Below the pieces are notes generated by a model. The model was given only the letters and a program-made list of their open reading frames with translations, had not been told where the DNA came from and made no database searches. A stretch of DNA of 64,000 nt, taken from the NCBI GenBank assembly GCA_022010055.1, contig CP091737.1, positions 248,001 through 312,000 on the forward strand. The letters run 5' to 3'. Positions within the stretch are counted from its first letter, which is position 1. Each line of letters opens with the position of its first letter. A program made the position numbers and the translations under genes. This document shows positions 39,450 to 50,315 of this stretch, in pieces. The DNA is from Treponema sp. (lineage in GTDB: Bacteria; Spirochaetota; Spirochaetia; Treponematales; Treponemataceae).

Positions 39450-40358
39450 ATGGAAAAGCCTTATATTTCGGTTGTCATGGTTTCATACTTCCATGAAAAA
39501 TATATTGAGAAAGCAATAGAAAGTGTATTGTCACAAACACTTTCTGACAAAATAGAAATTCTTATAGGTGACGATGGTTCTAAGGATTCCACAGTTGAAA
39601 TCTTGAAAAGATATGAAAGTAAATATCCATTCATCCATATCTATGTCCACGAAAACCAAGGTCTTTCTGCAAATGTATATGACCTTTTTATGCAGGCAAA
39701 AGGGGAATACATAGCTGTTTTGGAAGGAGATGATTACTGGATTGATAATCAGAAGCTTGAAAAACAAATAAAGATAATCAATGATAATCCTTGTGTTGGA
39801 ACTGCCTGCAACAGTTTAAAAGTAGATAATGACGGAAATGAACTTGGACTTTGGAATGAAAAAATAAGAAGCAAGGTGTTAACAAAATGGGAAGTCCAAT
39901 ACTATCAGACGGCTTTATGCCACCCAAGTGGAGTTATGTTTAAAAATATTTTCCTTGGCAGCGATGGAAAATTCGATGTCATAAAAAGAGCTAGCCGGAT
40001 GGGTGGAAATCATACAGGACTTATCAATCTTTTGGCAAACAATGGTGGCATATACCTTGACAGCAATCCGATGACGGTTTGGAGAGTTTTGGTTGACCCT
40101 AAAGGCAAGAATTATTCTGCACAAAAAGTTGACAAGTTTATAAACTATTATGAGGCAATGCATAAATACATGGACTACAATGATGCATTCAGCATTTCTT
40201 ATGATTACCATATTTTCAATCAATATAGAATGTGTCAAAAAAAGTTAAAAAAGGAATTAATAAGTAGTATTGGGCGAATGGGAATACTTAGAGCAGAATG
40301 CGACAGGTGCAAGGCAAAAATTTACAGTCTGTTTAATAAGTTTAAGTCTAACAAATAA
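39450..40358 (+). CDS. Glycosyltransferase family 2
   Basis: 302 residues with a GAGAGG ribosome site. GT-A motifs: YISVVMVSYFHEKYIEKAIE, GDDGSKDSTVEIL and EGDDYWIDNQKLEKQ (metal-binding acidic pair). Typical of capsule glycosyltransferases that start from a nucleotide sugar in the cytoplasm. Confidence 0.88.
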   Translation: MEKPYISVVMVSYFHEKYIEKAIESVLSQTLSDKIEILIGDDGSKDSTVEILKRYESKYPFIHIYVHENQGLSANVYDLFMQAKGEYIAVLEGDDYWIDNQKLEKQIKIINDNPCVGTACNSLKVDNDGNELGLWNEKIRSKVLTKWEVQYYQTALCHPSGVMFKNIFLGSDGKFDVIKRASRMGGNHTGLINLLANNGGIYLDSNPMTVWRVLVDPKGKNYSAQKVDKFINYYEAMHKYMDYNDAFSISYDYHIFNQYRMCQKKLKKELISSIGRMGILRAECDRCKAKIYSLFNKFKSNK

Positions 40359-40378
40359 ATTGCAACATGGGGATTTTT

Positions 40379-41310
40379 ATGGATGCTAAAAAGAATGTAG
40401 TTGTCAGCGGAGCAGGTGGATTTATAGGTTCTTATTTGTGCCGTGAATTATATACACAAGGATACAAGGTATACGGAATTTATTATTCAGAAAAAGAAAT
40501 AATAAACGACGACAATATTCAACCGATAGTGGTAGACCTTCTAAATGAAAAAGAAGTTGAAAGTAAACTACAGGGAATAGAGATTGAGTATTTCTTCCAC
40601 TTGGCACATAACGGCGTAAATGGGAAAGTAAAATCTGACTATTCAGTTCAGTTGCAAAATACATTAATGACTTGTAACTTGGTTAATCTTTTATGCAAGT
40701 TAGGGTGCAAGCGTTTTATTTATGCAGGAAGCGTTGATGAATTCCAAGCATTCAATAAACCTGATGCTGCATACAGCAAGCCTGATAATTCTAGAATTTA
40801 TGCTATGGCAAAATATGCGGCAGAACAAATTGGAAAGATGTTGCGTATAGGAATAATATGGAATTTGTAGAATTGCTAAATCCTATGGTTTTTGGACCAG
40901 GAAATAAAACAAACATCTTGCCGAATGTCATTATGTCGCATGCTTTACGCAACATGCCTGTAAAACTAATAACTGGTTCAAACAAGTTTGACATGATTTA
41001 TATTAAGGATTGTGTGAATGCTTTTATTGCTATTGCAACAAAAGGTAAAAACATGGAAAGTTATTACTCTGGGCATCATACGATTCACACCTTCAAAGAT
41101 TTTGTTATTGATTTGTGTAATACGCTGAAATTGAATGTAGATTTGAGATTTGGTGAATACCCAGATGTTGATCCTTCGTTCGATTATGATTTGATAAATC
41201 TTACAAAGCTTACAGATGACACTGGATTTGAATGTAATAAAGATTTGGGAAAACAGTTTACAGAAACATTCGAGTGGATTAAGAACACGGGTTTTGAAAC
41301 TAGTATTTAA
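40379..41310 (+). CDS. NAD-dependent sugar epimerase/dehydratase, frameshifted
   Basis: About 310 residues once joined. The Rossmann motif is VVSGAGGFIGSYL and the catalytic pair YAMAKYAAE (Tyr-x3-Lys). The frame starting at 40379 ends at 40870; after one slip near 40848 it continues MEFVELLNPMVFGPGNK and ends at 41310. Extended SDR family, probably makes a deoxy- or epimerised nucleotide sugar. The start at 40379 is preferred over 40367. Confidence 0.82.
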
Positions 41311-41336
41311 AAATATTGTGAGAATTATTAAACAAA

Positions 41337-42869
41337 ATGAATACCTCTAATACAAATAATCGAATAGAAAACTCATATCGAAATATGGTGTTTGGCTTAA
41401 TTCAATACATCATAAAATTTATATTTCCATTTATTTTTAGAACAATAATCATTTACAAATTTGGTGTTGAATATGCAGGTATTGGTTCACTTTTTAGTTC
41501 TATTTTGCAGGTACTTAATCTTTCAGAATTAGGGTTTAGTACTTCTGTAACTTATGCTATGTATGAACCGGTTGCAAAAGGTGATATAGATAAGATTTGT
41601 AGCCTACTTACATTTTTTAGAAAGATTTACAGAATAATTGGTTTATTTATATTGGTTGCCGGGCTTGCAATTTGTCCTTTTGTAAAATATCTGATTAATG
41701 GGTCTTATCCAGACAGCATAAATATTTATGTTATTTATATTATTCTACTTCTTAATACCTGTTTTAGTTACTTGTTTTATGGATATAAGAGTACTCTTTT
41801 TGTTGTTTACCAACGAAGTGATATTATCAGTAAAATAGAACTCTTTGCAAACTTTGGAATGTATTTACTCCAAGTTGTTGCACTGATAATTATAAAAGAT
41901 TACTACATTTATTTATTCTGTGGATTACTTGGTATAATTGCGAATAATCTTTTGATTCAGGCATTTTCAAGAAAAATATACCCAGATATATATTGCAAAG
42001 GAAATATTTCTAAAGAAGAGCAGAAGGCTTTACTTAAGAAAACTGGAAAACTGTTTGGGCACCAGTTGGATGTAGTTATTATTACTAGTGCTGATAACAT
42101 TGTAATTTCAACTTTCTTGGGCTTGTCAGTTCTTACTATCTATAATAACTATTTTATGATTATAAATGCACTGATTGGCGTTATGCGAATGATTGCAACT
42201 TCTTTTACTGCCAGTATTGGCAATAGTCTTGCGATAGAAAGTAAAGAGAAAAACCTAAAGAACTTTTTGGATTTTTCATATATGATTATTAATATTAGTG
42301 GATTCTGCTTTATCTTGGAATTTGCATTGTTCCAGAATTTTATGACCATTTGGATGGGAAAAGACATGCTTTTGACTACGCCACTTGTTTTCTTAATTTG
42401 TCTTTCTTCTCATATTAGAATGGCAAAGCGACCAGGAAATATGTACAAAGACGCAAAGGGCTTGTGGGGTATTGATGTATTGAAGCCTTATATAGCCGGT
42501 GCTTTTAATTTGGTTGTTAATATTTTGCTAGTTAGATGGATTGGTTTATATGGAGTTATTCTTTCAACAATAGTAAGTATAGAGTTTATAGAAAAGCCTT
42601 GGGAAACCTATGTAATATTTAAGCATTATTTCAAACACGGACTTAAAGATTACATAATTATGCATTTTGTATCTTCATTAAAGATAGCTATTATTGGTTT
42701 AATAATTTATGTTATATCCTACTTTTTTACAGTTTCTAATTTTGGCTTCTTTTTTGTTAAAGCTGCAATATTAAGTTTAACTACGGTTGGTTTATTAATT
42801 CTGTTTTCGTTTAAAGATGTGCATTTTCAGTATTTAAAAAACAATATAATGAAGATAATCCGTAAGTAG
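41337..42869 (+). CDS. Polysaccharide flippase (Wzx/MATE-type)
   Basis: 510 residues, about twelve to fourteen membrane segments, starting NRIENSYRNMVFGLIQYIIK. Part of the MVF superfamily; translocates lipid-linked repeat units across the inner membrane for Wzy polymerisation. Together with the Wzy-like gene it defines a Wzx/Wzy-dependent pathway. Intact. Confidence 0.88.
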   Translation: MNTSNTNNRIENSYRNMVFGLIQYIIKFIFPFIFRTIIIYKFGVEYAGIGSLFSSILQVLNLSELGFSTSVTYAMYEPVAKGDIDKICSLLTFFRKIYRIIGLFILVAGLAICPFVKYLINGSYPDSINIYVIYIILLLNTCFSYLFYGYKSTLFVVYQRSDIISKIELFANFGMYLLQVVALIIIKDYYIYLFCGLLGIIANNLLIQAFSRKIYPDIYCKGNISKEEQKALLKKTGKLFGHQLDVVIITSADNIVISTFLGLSVLTIYNNYFMIINALIGVMRMIATSFTASIGNSLAIESKEKNLKNFLDFSYMIINISGFCFILEFALFQNFMTIWMGKDMLLTTPLVFLICLSSHIRMAKRPGNMYKDAKGLWGIDVLKPYIAGAFNLVVNILLVRWIGLYGVILSTIVSIEFIEKPWETYVIFKHYFKHGLKDYIIMHFVSSLKIAIIGLIIYVISYFFTVSNFGFFFVKAAILSLTTVGLLILFSFKDVHFQYLKNNIMKIIRK

Positions 42870-42892
42870 TAATAAAAGAGCGAGGTTTAGAT

Positions 42893-43987
42893 ATGAAAAT
42901 AATTGCAATGGGATATGTAGGAACTGGTTCGAGTGCCATAGTTCATCTTTTGAAAGAATATGAAAAGGTAAATGATGTTGATACAAAAAACTATGAGCAT
43001 AATGTTTTGTATGTTCCTCATGGAATCTTTGATTTAGAAGATGATTTGTTAAAGAATAATACGATGGAAAAATCTGATGTTGCTATAAATGATTTTTACC
43101 GTGAGATGAAAAATCTGAACGACAATGATTATGGTTGGTTCGGAGGATTTGAAAAGAAGTATGGTTCAGTTTTTATGGATAGCGTAGATGAGTTTTTAAA
43201 AGAACTCATAATTTATACAAGAAGCGGTGGCTGGTCTTATGACTATAGATATAAGTTTGAATTTAAGCAGATAATAAAAGATTGTATAAAATTTATTATC
43301 AGAAGGCCAATTAAAAGATTTGGTTATAAGCTTGACCTTGTAGGAGATGACAATAAGGTAAATTTTGCCTTTCCGACAGAAGAAGAATTTTACGAGGCTG
43401 CAAAGAAATTTGTAGATAATTATTTTAGCATGATTGGTTGTGCAAATGATAAGACTTATATTTTTGACCAATTATTAAAGCCTCAACAATTATATAGAAT
43501 TAATCACTATTTTGATGAAGATACACGATTTATTGTAGTTGACAGAGATCCTAGAGATACATATTTGCTCAATAAATATATCTGGTCTGAATCAAGACCA
43601 TATTTTTTGACACCGCCGAATGCAGATGATTTTATTAAGTATTACGCACGACACTATCAAACGGAAAAGTTGGTTGAAGATAAACGAATTTTAAGAATAC
43701 ACTTTGAGGATTTGATTTATAAATATGATGAAACGGTACAAAAAATAGAAGATTTTATTGGAAAAGAAAATTTAGGTGAACATAAATATATAAAGAAATT
43801 TCTTAACCCAGAGATTTCAATTAAAAATACACATATTTTCAATATCAATCCAAAGTGGAAAGAAGAAGTGAAAGTTTTTGAAAATAGTGAATTACAGAAT
43901 CATATTTATGATTTTCCGTATGAAGTTAATTTTAATGTAAGTGATGTAACTGACCCTGACCCAGATACTTCGATAAAAAATAAATAA
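42893..43987 (+). CDS. Sulfotransferase-like protein
   Basis: 364 residues with an AGCGAGG ribosome site. N-terminal phosphate-binding loop GYVGTGSSAIVHLL, and a second PAPS-type site RFIVVDRDPRDTYLLNKYIW. The C-terminal part (RILRIHFEDLIYKYDETVQK) fits the sulfotransferase family. It may sulphate the glycan made by this locus; sulphated surface sugars would be unusual for a treponeme. The donor PAPS enzymes are not in this window. Confidence 0.75.
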   Translation: MKIIAMGYVGTGSSAIVHLLKEYEKVNDVDTKNYEHNVLYVPHGIFDLEDDLLKNNTMEKSDVAINDFYREMKNLNDNDYGWFGGFEKKYGSVFMDSVDEFLKELIIYTRSGGWSYDYRYKFEFKQIIKDCIKFIIRRPIKRFGYKLDLVGDDNKVNFAFPTEEEFYEAAKKFVDNYFSMIGCANDKTYIFDQLLKPQQLYRINHYFDEDTRFIVVDRDPRDTYLLNKYIWSESRPYFLTPPNADDFIKYYARHYQTEKLVEDKRILRIHFEDLIYKYDETVQKIEDFIGKENLGEHKYIKKFLNPEISIKNTHIFNINPKWKEEVKVFENSELQNHIYDFPYEVNFNVSDVTDPDPDTSIKNK

Positions 43988-44007
43988 AAACGTGATAAAT
44001 CAATAAT

Positions 44008-45316
44008 ATGCAAAAATCTGAGAACTATAAAATGACAATCTTAAAATCATGTGATGGCTGCTATTTTCCTTCATTTTTTACAATTCATCTTGATACAGAT
44101 TTACCGCCAGAACAATATTTAAAAGAAAACTTTGATTCAACAATAGTTCATGAATATATTCATTTTTTACAAGATATTTCTACTACTTATGGATTAGCAA
44201 ATCTATCAAATGTTTTGGCTAAAATTCCAAATTTCTATAATCTTCATGAGAAAAAGATAACGCTGCCTTATATATTTAATTATAATTTTTGGAAATGAAA
44301 GATTAAACAGAGATTTATTTAATGTATACTACAATGAATGTAAATTTGAAAAAATTCCACAGGATAAAATAAATCTCTCTTTAGAATCAGAAAGTACACT
44401 TGCTTATATTGAGGACATAGAATTATTAAAAGAAAAATATCCAAATCCAGAATTATGTTCATATACTTTGGTTATAACCTATAATGGTGTTACAAAAAAA
44501 TACCCTTTTGGAACCTGTGCAATAATGGAAAGTATGGCATCACTTATTGAGCAACATTTGTTTCCAATTAAAAAATCATTTTTCTATACCCCCTATGATT
44601 TAGCTAATTTAGTTGCTAGGTACATTTATCCTGAAATAGCAAGTAAACCAGAAAATATTGTTGCCATCTGTGATTTATCGCTAATGTATGTGAATAGTCC
44701 AGAATTCTTTATAGGTATAATAGAACGAATGAAGGCATCTGCCTTCATTCCGAATAAAATTGAAGATTTATATTTGTATGCATTGTCAAAGCCTGAATTC
44801 CAGTATGACAGCTATTTTGAACAGGCTAAAAAAGAAGCATATAACAGAATAAAGACAATAGTAAATGTAGATTTGGAAGACTTTATCATTTGTCGTGATT
44901 GGGCATTGGAATCTGTTGAAAGAGCATTTTGTGCAAGGAAAAATAAAGCTCATTTCATATCTGAATTAATGGAATTAGAGCCACAATATGCAAAACAAAA
45001 ACTATATAATGAAATTTCTGAAAATATATCACCGTTAATTTTTAATAATAAGAACCAGTTATGTTTGCTAGGTAATGTTGAAGAGGAAAAAAAGGATAAA
45101 TATACATATTGGTTTTTGCTTAAGCCGTTTTATGAATATATCTTTATAAATAAATCTGATAAATGCCCTTATAATGAGTTTTGTCAGCTTTGTGAAAGGA
45201 ATGATGAATGTATAATTAATCCGTTGTTGCGAGTCGGTAAAGAAGATGGAACGCAATGCATATTTCAATTATTTGCACGAATGTTTGGACTTTATAAGTA
45301 TACAATAATTAACTAA
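44008..45316 (+). CDS. Putative zinc metallopeptidase-like protein, frameshifted
   Basis: A single gene in two frames (break near 44293 in TTTTTGGAAATG). The first part has a HExxH motif in STIVHEYIHFLQDIS; the last part has a cysteine cluster (CPYNEFCQLCERNDEC) suggesting a bound metal. Joined length about 435 residues. No signal peptide. Function unknown; it ends 24 bp before a bidirectional terminator. Confidence 0.6.
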
Positions 45317-45340
45317 TTCAACAATTATTGTTTCTTTACA

Positions 45341-45376
45341 AAAAAGCCACCGTGTGTGAGTGAACGGTGGCTTTTT
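45341..45376. terminator. Bidirectional terminator between the glycan and phosphocholine loci
   Basis: AAAAAGCCACCGT and ACGGTGGCTTTTT form a perfect 13-bp stem with a 10-base loop. It serves the convergent genes ending at 45316 (plus) and 45386 (minus). Confidence 0.9.
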
Positions 45377-45385
45377 CATTTTAAC

Positions 45386-46912
45386 CTATCCCTTTATCTC
45401 TTCCGTATACTTCTTGCAGTCTTTTATAAAAGACCAAATCATCACAATCATAATTATTCCGATTGGGAAGGCTGAGATAATGCTGACAGACTGGATGTTG
45501 TTCATAGAACTTTCTGAAAAGACAAGTCCGATTGGGAGGACAATCAAAAGAATGCACCACAAAAGGCTTACAAGTTTGTTTGGCTTTTCGTCTTCCTTCA
45601 AATTCTTGTAGCTGTAACAGGCTGCTGTGTAGGCAATGGAGTCGAACGAGGTTGCGTAGAAGGCAATCATGCAGACAAGGACAAGAATCAAGATAAAGAT
45701 GGAGCCAGGGATCGTGTCTATGATGTTTAGGATAAGGGCGTACAAGTCTCCGCTTTCGTTATACATCGCGATAAAGTCTGCCTTGCCCATTGTCTGAAGA
45801 CCCAAAGAGTAGTTTCCAAGGACGATAAAGCTTACGATTGTGGCACCAACGCCGAAGATGTAGCCGCCCAAGATTGTCTGCTTGATTGTGCGTCCTCGGC
45901 TGATGTTTCCGATAAAGAAAGGAGCTGCTATACACCATACCATCCAGTATGCCCAGTAGTAGATTGTCCAATCCTGCGGGAAGTTGTTTGTCCTGCCGGG
46001 GTCTGCGTAAGTTGAAAGTTCTATAAAGTTTTGGAACATCTTGCCCAAAGACTGGAAGCCGTATTCAATGATGAACCTTCCCTGACCGCCAATCAAAAGC
46101 ACAATCAATAAAAGTCCGAAGAACAAATAGATACAGAGCTTTGCAAGGAAGCTGATTCCCTTGAAACCGTGCAAGACAGCGTAGGTGTAGACGCAGCAGG
46201 TAAGGACAAGGATTATGATTGTGATTACAGTACGGCTAACTTGAATATTGAAAAGCTTGATGATGATGCTTGCCATAAGAGGAGTTGCTACAGAGAATGT
46301 TGTGGCGGTTCCTGCAAGCAATGCGAAAAGGGCGAACAAGTCTATTACGCGGCCAAGAATTCCGTCTGCGTGTTTTCCGATAACAGGGCGGCAGGCTTCT
46401 GAATAGCGCTGGCGGCTTCTTTTTCTAACATGGAGCATAAAGCCGAATGCTACAGCCAAAACAAGGTAGAATGCCCAAGGAATAAAACTCCAGTGGAAAA
46501 GGGGGAAAACGCCCGCCCATTCTGTAAAAGAGCCCAATTCCGAGATGTGGGGATTTGTTGCGTACATAACCCATTCTGAAAATGAGTAGAAGAGGATGTC
46601 GGCGGCAAGTCCGCAGGTGAACATCATACTTCCCCAAGTGAAGAATGAATACTTCGGCTTTTCGCCTGGCTCTCCCAAAACTACGTTGCCGTATTTTGAA
46701 AAGGACAAAAAGAGGGAGACGAGGAGTACTCCCACACCGATAATAAGATAGTAGATTCCCAAAGTGTCTCCGAAGAAGAAGCGAACTTGTGAAATTACGT
46801 TGTTCGATTTTTCAGGGAAGATAAAGAGAAGAACAGCAAGAGAGATGATAGTGATGAATGGCAAGAGAGTTACCATCCAGTCTATCCGACCTTTTTCTAG
46901 TTTTGTTTTCAT
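45386..46912 (-). CDS. BCCT-family choline/betaine transporter
   Basis: 508 residues, twelve predicted membrane segments. Family marks: the FFTWGSMMFTCGLAADILFY region, the FHWSFIPWAFYLVLA region with the tryptophans of the substrate box, and FYATSFDSIAYTAA near the end. BCCT carriers import choline, betaine or carnitine driven by ion gradients. It is the third gene behind licCA and starts 2 bp after the licC-like stop, so it probably supplies choline to the kinase. Confidence 0.9.
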   Translation of the reverse strand: MKTKLEKGRIDWMVTLLPFITIISLAVLLFIFPEKSNNVISQVRFFFGDTLGIYYLIIGVGVLLVSLFLSFSKYGNVVLGEPGEKPKYSFFTWGSMMFTCGLAADILFYSFSEWVMYATNPHISELGSFTEWAGVFPLFHWSFIPWAFYLVLAVAFGFMLHVRKRSRQRYSEACRPVIGKHADGILGRVIDLFALFALLAGTATTFSVATPLMASIIIKLFNIQVSRTVITIIILVLTCCVYTYAVLHGFKGISFLAKLCIYLFFGLLLIVLLIGGQGRFIIEYGFQSLGKMFQNFIELSTYADPGRTNNFPQDWTIYYWAYWMVWCIAAPFFIGNISRGRTIKQTILGGYIFGVGATIVSFIVLGNYSLGLQTMGKADFIAMYNESGDLYALILNIIDTIPGSIFILILVLVCMIAFYATSFDSIAYTAACYSYKNLKEDEKPNKLVSLLWCILLIVLPIGLVFSESSMNNIQSVSIISAFPIGIIMIVMIWSFIKDCKKYTEEIKG

Positions 46913-46914
46913 TT

Positions 46915-47774
46915 TTATAATAAACCTCCTAATTTATAGTCATAAGTATATTTCTTTCCGTCTGCGCAGAAAGAAAAGCCGACTGCCTCGTTTGTCGTGT
47001 TTTTTATGGCCTTGAAGTCTTTCATTTTGCCAATTGGAATATTCAAATCTTTTGAGAGACTTTCCAAAATTTTTGAACGGGGATTTTCAATATAGTCCGG
47101 GTCGAAAAGCCTTAGTTCGTCTAAGGAGTCGAATTCAAAAATATAGTTTTCCGGGTAGCGTTTTATTTTCATCTTTAGGCTGTCTAGATGTTCGATAAAA
47201 ATGCTTTCCCAAAGCTTGTCTTTTGTCTCTGGCTCGTTGTAAGTCTTTTCCAAGATTTGCAAAAACTTTTTAGAAAAATCTTCTGACCAAAAAGTCTGGC
47301 CAAGCATATACCAAGAATTTTCCCCGCCGATTTTTACAGAAGAAATATAATCATCCTTGTCTGCCTGTATGCACCATTCGGAAGTCTCTTCTTTTGAAAA
47401 GCATGCGGCATAGTAGCTTTCTTCTACTTCTTTTGTAAATGGATTTTGGATAAAGTAATTGTCTGACGAGCAGACATAGGTATTTTTCAAGAAGTTTCTT
47501 GCCGCAAAAATAGAAGAGTTGTTGTTGCGAAGGTCAAATTCTGGATTGTGAATCAGTTGCACGCCGAATTTATCTTTCAAGTATTCAAAAGCCTGAGCCT
47601 TGTAGCCTGTGACGATTGCAATCTCTTCTATTCCCGCTTCCTTAATCTGCCTGATTTGCCTTTCTATCAAGACTTCGCCACGAACGCTAATCAATGCCTT
47701 TGGCTTTCGTAGGAAAGAGGGGCAAAGCGGCTGGCGGTTCCGGCAGCCATTATTATTGCGTTGTCAACTTTCAT
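46915..47774 (-). CDS. LicC-like nucleotidyltransferase, frameshifted
   Basis: About 286 residues. The nucleotide-binding start is MKVDNAIIMAAGTASRFAPL (from ATG 47774); one missing base near 47700 breaks the frame before SPKALISVRGEVLIERQIRQ. The body includes SSDNYFIQNPF. It is related to CTP:phosphocholine cytidylyltransferase (LicC). The presence of a second such gene after licCA is unexplained; it may activate another phospho-alcohol. Start overlaps the licCA stop by 4 bp. Confidence 0.78.
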
Positions 47775-49583
47775 TTTTCTTCTTCCTCTTTCAATTCTTG
47801 GCTTGCGATTTTGTAAAAGTCCTTTGCGTACCTGTACTGGACAAGTGAATATTCGCCAAATTCAACACCAAGGTTTCTTTTGTATTCGCACCAGTTGCTC
47901 CACAAAAGTCCACAGGCGGCAACATAGCAGTAGATTTTTATTCTTCTAGTTTGTGGGCAGTTTCCTTCAAAATATATGTCTATCAAATGGTCGATTTGGT
48001 CCTTATTGTAAAAGGCGTAGATAGACCACATGGCAAGGTCTACGTCCTGGTCCTGCATGGAAGCGTATTCCCAGTCGGTAAGTTGGAGTCCTTTATCGCT
48101 GAAAAGGAAGTTGTCGTAGACGGCATCTATATGGGTGAGGGCGAAAGGTTCTGCAACTTTCTATGAAGGGTTTTAATGAAAGAACGTTGGCTTTTGTCTG
48201 TTCGTAGTCCTTGTAGATTGACTTGTTGCCATTCCAAAGGCTTTGGTAAAAGTCAATTTTTCCAAAAATGTCAAAGGTGTGATTGACTTTGAGCTTCATA
48301 TTGTGGAAATCTTTTAGTTTTTTCATGCAGACTTTCAAATCCTTTTCGCTGCAAGGATCTGCGACACGGACATTGTTGATGAATTTTGTAATTTTGTAGC
48401 CGTTCTTCGGGTTGATGTAAACAAGGTCGTCGCAAATGCCCTTGCCGGAAATGGCGGCGTAAACCTGGGCTTCCTCATCCCTATTTATCAACTTGTCTGT
48501 TCCTTCGCCCGGAATGCGCATAATGTATTTTTCACCACGGCAGGTAAAAAAGAAAGAGCGGTTTGTCATTCCCTTTTTTAGGATAGAGATATTTTGTATT
48601 TCGCTTTCATCGGCATTCAAAACTTTTGCGGTTGTTTTGATTGCGTCGGACTTTAGGCTTTTTGAATCTTCGTCAATTTCGCGAAGCTGCTCGTAGGTGT
48701 TTATTTCCACCACATCAGACGAGGAGACTGTTTTTGCAAAGACTTCAAAAGAATTCGTAAGCTCGTTAGCAAAAAGAGCTTCTTCCCAGAATGAGTTTTC
48801 GTAATGCGAATCAGAGTCGAATTTTTCAAGAAGTTTTTTCAACTTTTTTGAATCACTTTTTGTGATGTAGGAAATGCCAATCATTGAGTTTCCATTGGAT
48901 TCTGCCTTTACAAGCTGTCTTTTGCGGGTAACACGGATATTGCTATCTTCGTCGATTATTTCGCTTACCATGTACCAGGAGTAGGCTTCACTTTTTGAGA
49001 AAGGATTTTTGTTGCACCAAACATCGCAGGGAATTATATAAGAATTTGCAAGATGTTCTTTTGCAAGGGCTAGGGAGTGGAGGTTATTTTTTGATGCATA
49101 GTCTGTGTTCACGATAAGGTGAACATTGTATTTGTCTATAAGATAGTCGTACTGCTCTTTCATAAAGCCTACGACTATGTTGATTTCGTTTACACCAACT
49201 TCATTTAACTGCTTTATAAGCCGCTCCACCAAAGGCTCGCCGTCAATTTCTAGAAGTCCTTTTGAAGAAACGGTGTTGATTGGAACCATCCGCATTCCAA
49301 AACCCGCCGCAAGAATGATTGCGGTAGATGGGGAACTGTCTTTAATGTAGGAAGTTGCCTTTTGTGTTAATGTGTATGATTTTGTTAATAGTCCATCTTC
49401 AACAAGAGTGGTAAGGCACTTGTTGACCGCACCTAGCGAATAGCCTGTAAGTTCGGAAAGGTTACGCTGGTTAGTGAAAGGGTGATTTAATAATGATATA
49501 AGAATATCATTGTATTGTATTGTATTGTATTGTATTGTATTGTATTGTATTGTATTGTATTGTATTGTATTGTATGTGTTCAT
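47771..49583 (-). CDS. licCA: Bifunctional LicC-LicA protein with N-terminal repeat tract and winged helix, one frame break
   Basis: About 604 residues. From the ATG at 49583: a YNTIQ-type repeat coded by 13 copies of a 5-bp unit; a winged-helix domain (LSELTGYSLGAVNKCLTTLV, residues ~40-80); a LicC-type cytidylyltransferase (STAIILAAGFGMRMVPINTV...SSKGLLEIDG); then a choline kinase with HIDAVYDNFLFSD (HxDxxxxN catalytic loop) and DWEYASMQ (metal site). The frame slips near 48163 in GAAAGTTGC; the joined reading is KVAEPFALTHID. LicCA fusions are known in Treponema denticola as choline kinase/CTP:phosphocholine cytidylyltransferase, giving CDP-choline from choline. With 13 repeats the frame is open. 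First gene of a three-gene operon. Confidence 0.88.
49511..49575 (-). repeat. 13 x 5-bp (ATACA on the coding strand) phase-variation repeat
   Basis: Thirteen perfect copies of TGTAT on the plus strand begin two bases after the third codon of licCA. Since 5 is not a multiple of 3, gain or loss of one unit shifts the frame; counts congruent to 13 modulo 3 (10, 13, 16) are on. This is the position and type of repeat that phase-varies lic1 in Haemophilus (there a 4-bp unit). Confidence 0.95.
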
Positions 49584-49708
49584 AGAAACCTACTTTTATT
49601 ATTTTGTGAACAATTTGATATTGATGAAATGTTTAAAAAATGACAAGAGGAATCTAATAGAAATCTAAGAAAAATAAGATAAAACTATGAAAATAATAGG
49701 AAAAGGCT

Positions 49709-50086
49709 CTACTTCACTCTCCCCACAATCTCCGCCGTCACCTTCCGTGTCGTTTGAATCAAAACCAACTCGCCGTGGTGCCACCATTCTTCCCAGGCTC
49801 CCCAGTCGCGGATAACAGCGGGGGCAGCTTCGCGGTGCAGAAGGCCGTTTTCAAAATATTCGGCATCGCCCTTGTCGTTTTGATAGGCGGGCTTTGCAAA
49901 GCCATCGGAGTCTACGCTGTTGTTCAAAAGTCCGTGGGTAAAATGAACGGTTTCGTGACCGTTGCTGTATTCACCATCACAGGCAAAGTTGTTCTGTTCC
50001 TGGTAAATCGTCACTCCTTGATACTTGAGGTTCCTGGCTCGTGATTTTGTCTTGTCGTGTGTCTTTATTCTGTATATCTTAGTCAT
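49709..50086 (-). CDS. Hypothetical protein with GPAVI/EEWW repeats
   Basis: 125 residues. It shows repeat-like blocks ending in FENGLLHREAAPAVIRDWGA and EEWWHHGEL, of the kind seen in short MORN-like phage and treponemal proteins. No signal peptide or membrane segment. Function unknown; it lies alone between licCA and the IS4-like element. Confidence 0.5.
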   Translation of the reverse strand: MTKIYRIKTHDKTKSRARNLKYQGVTIYQEQNNFACDGEYSNGHETVHFTHGLLNNSVDSDGFAKPAYQNDKGDAEYFENGLLHREAAPAVIRDWGAWEEWWHHGELVLIQTTRKVTAEIVGRVK

Positions 50087-50315
50087 AAATCTCTCTTATC
50101 CTATGCTATAAGCCCGAATTTTATATCCAACTTGTTTTTAAGTTCTTCCTTTCTCATTCTGTCTACAGATTTATAATTATTTAGAAAGTAGGTAATTTCT
50201 TTTAATTTTATATCCGAATCCACTAGCGTCCAACTAAAAAAAGGGGCTTTTTAAAAAATATCTCTTCGTGTATAATGATTTTACCACAAACCTTTACAAC
50301 ACAAAGAGATAAATA

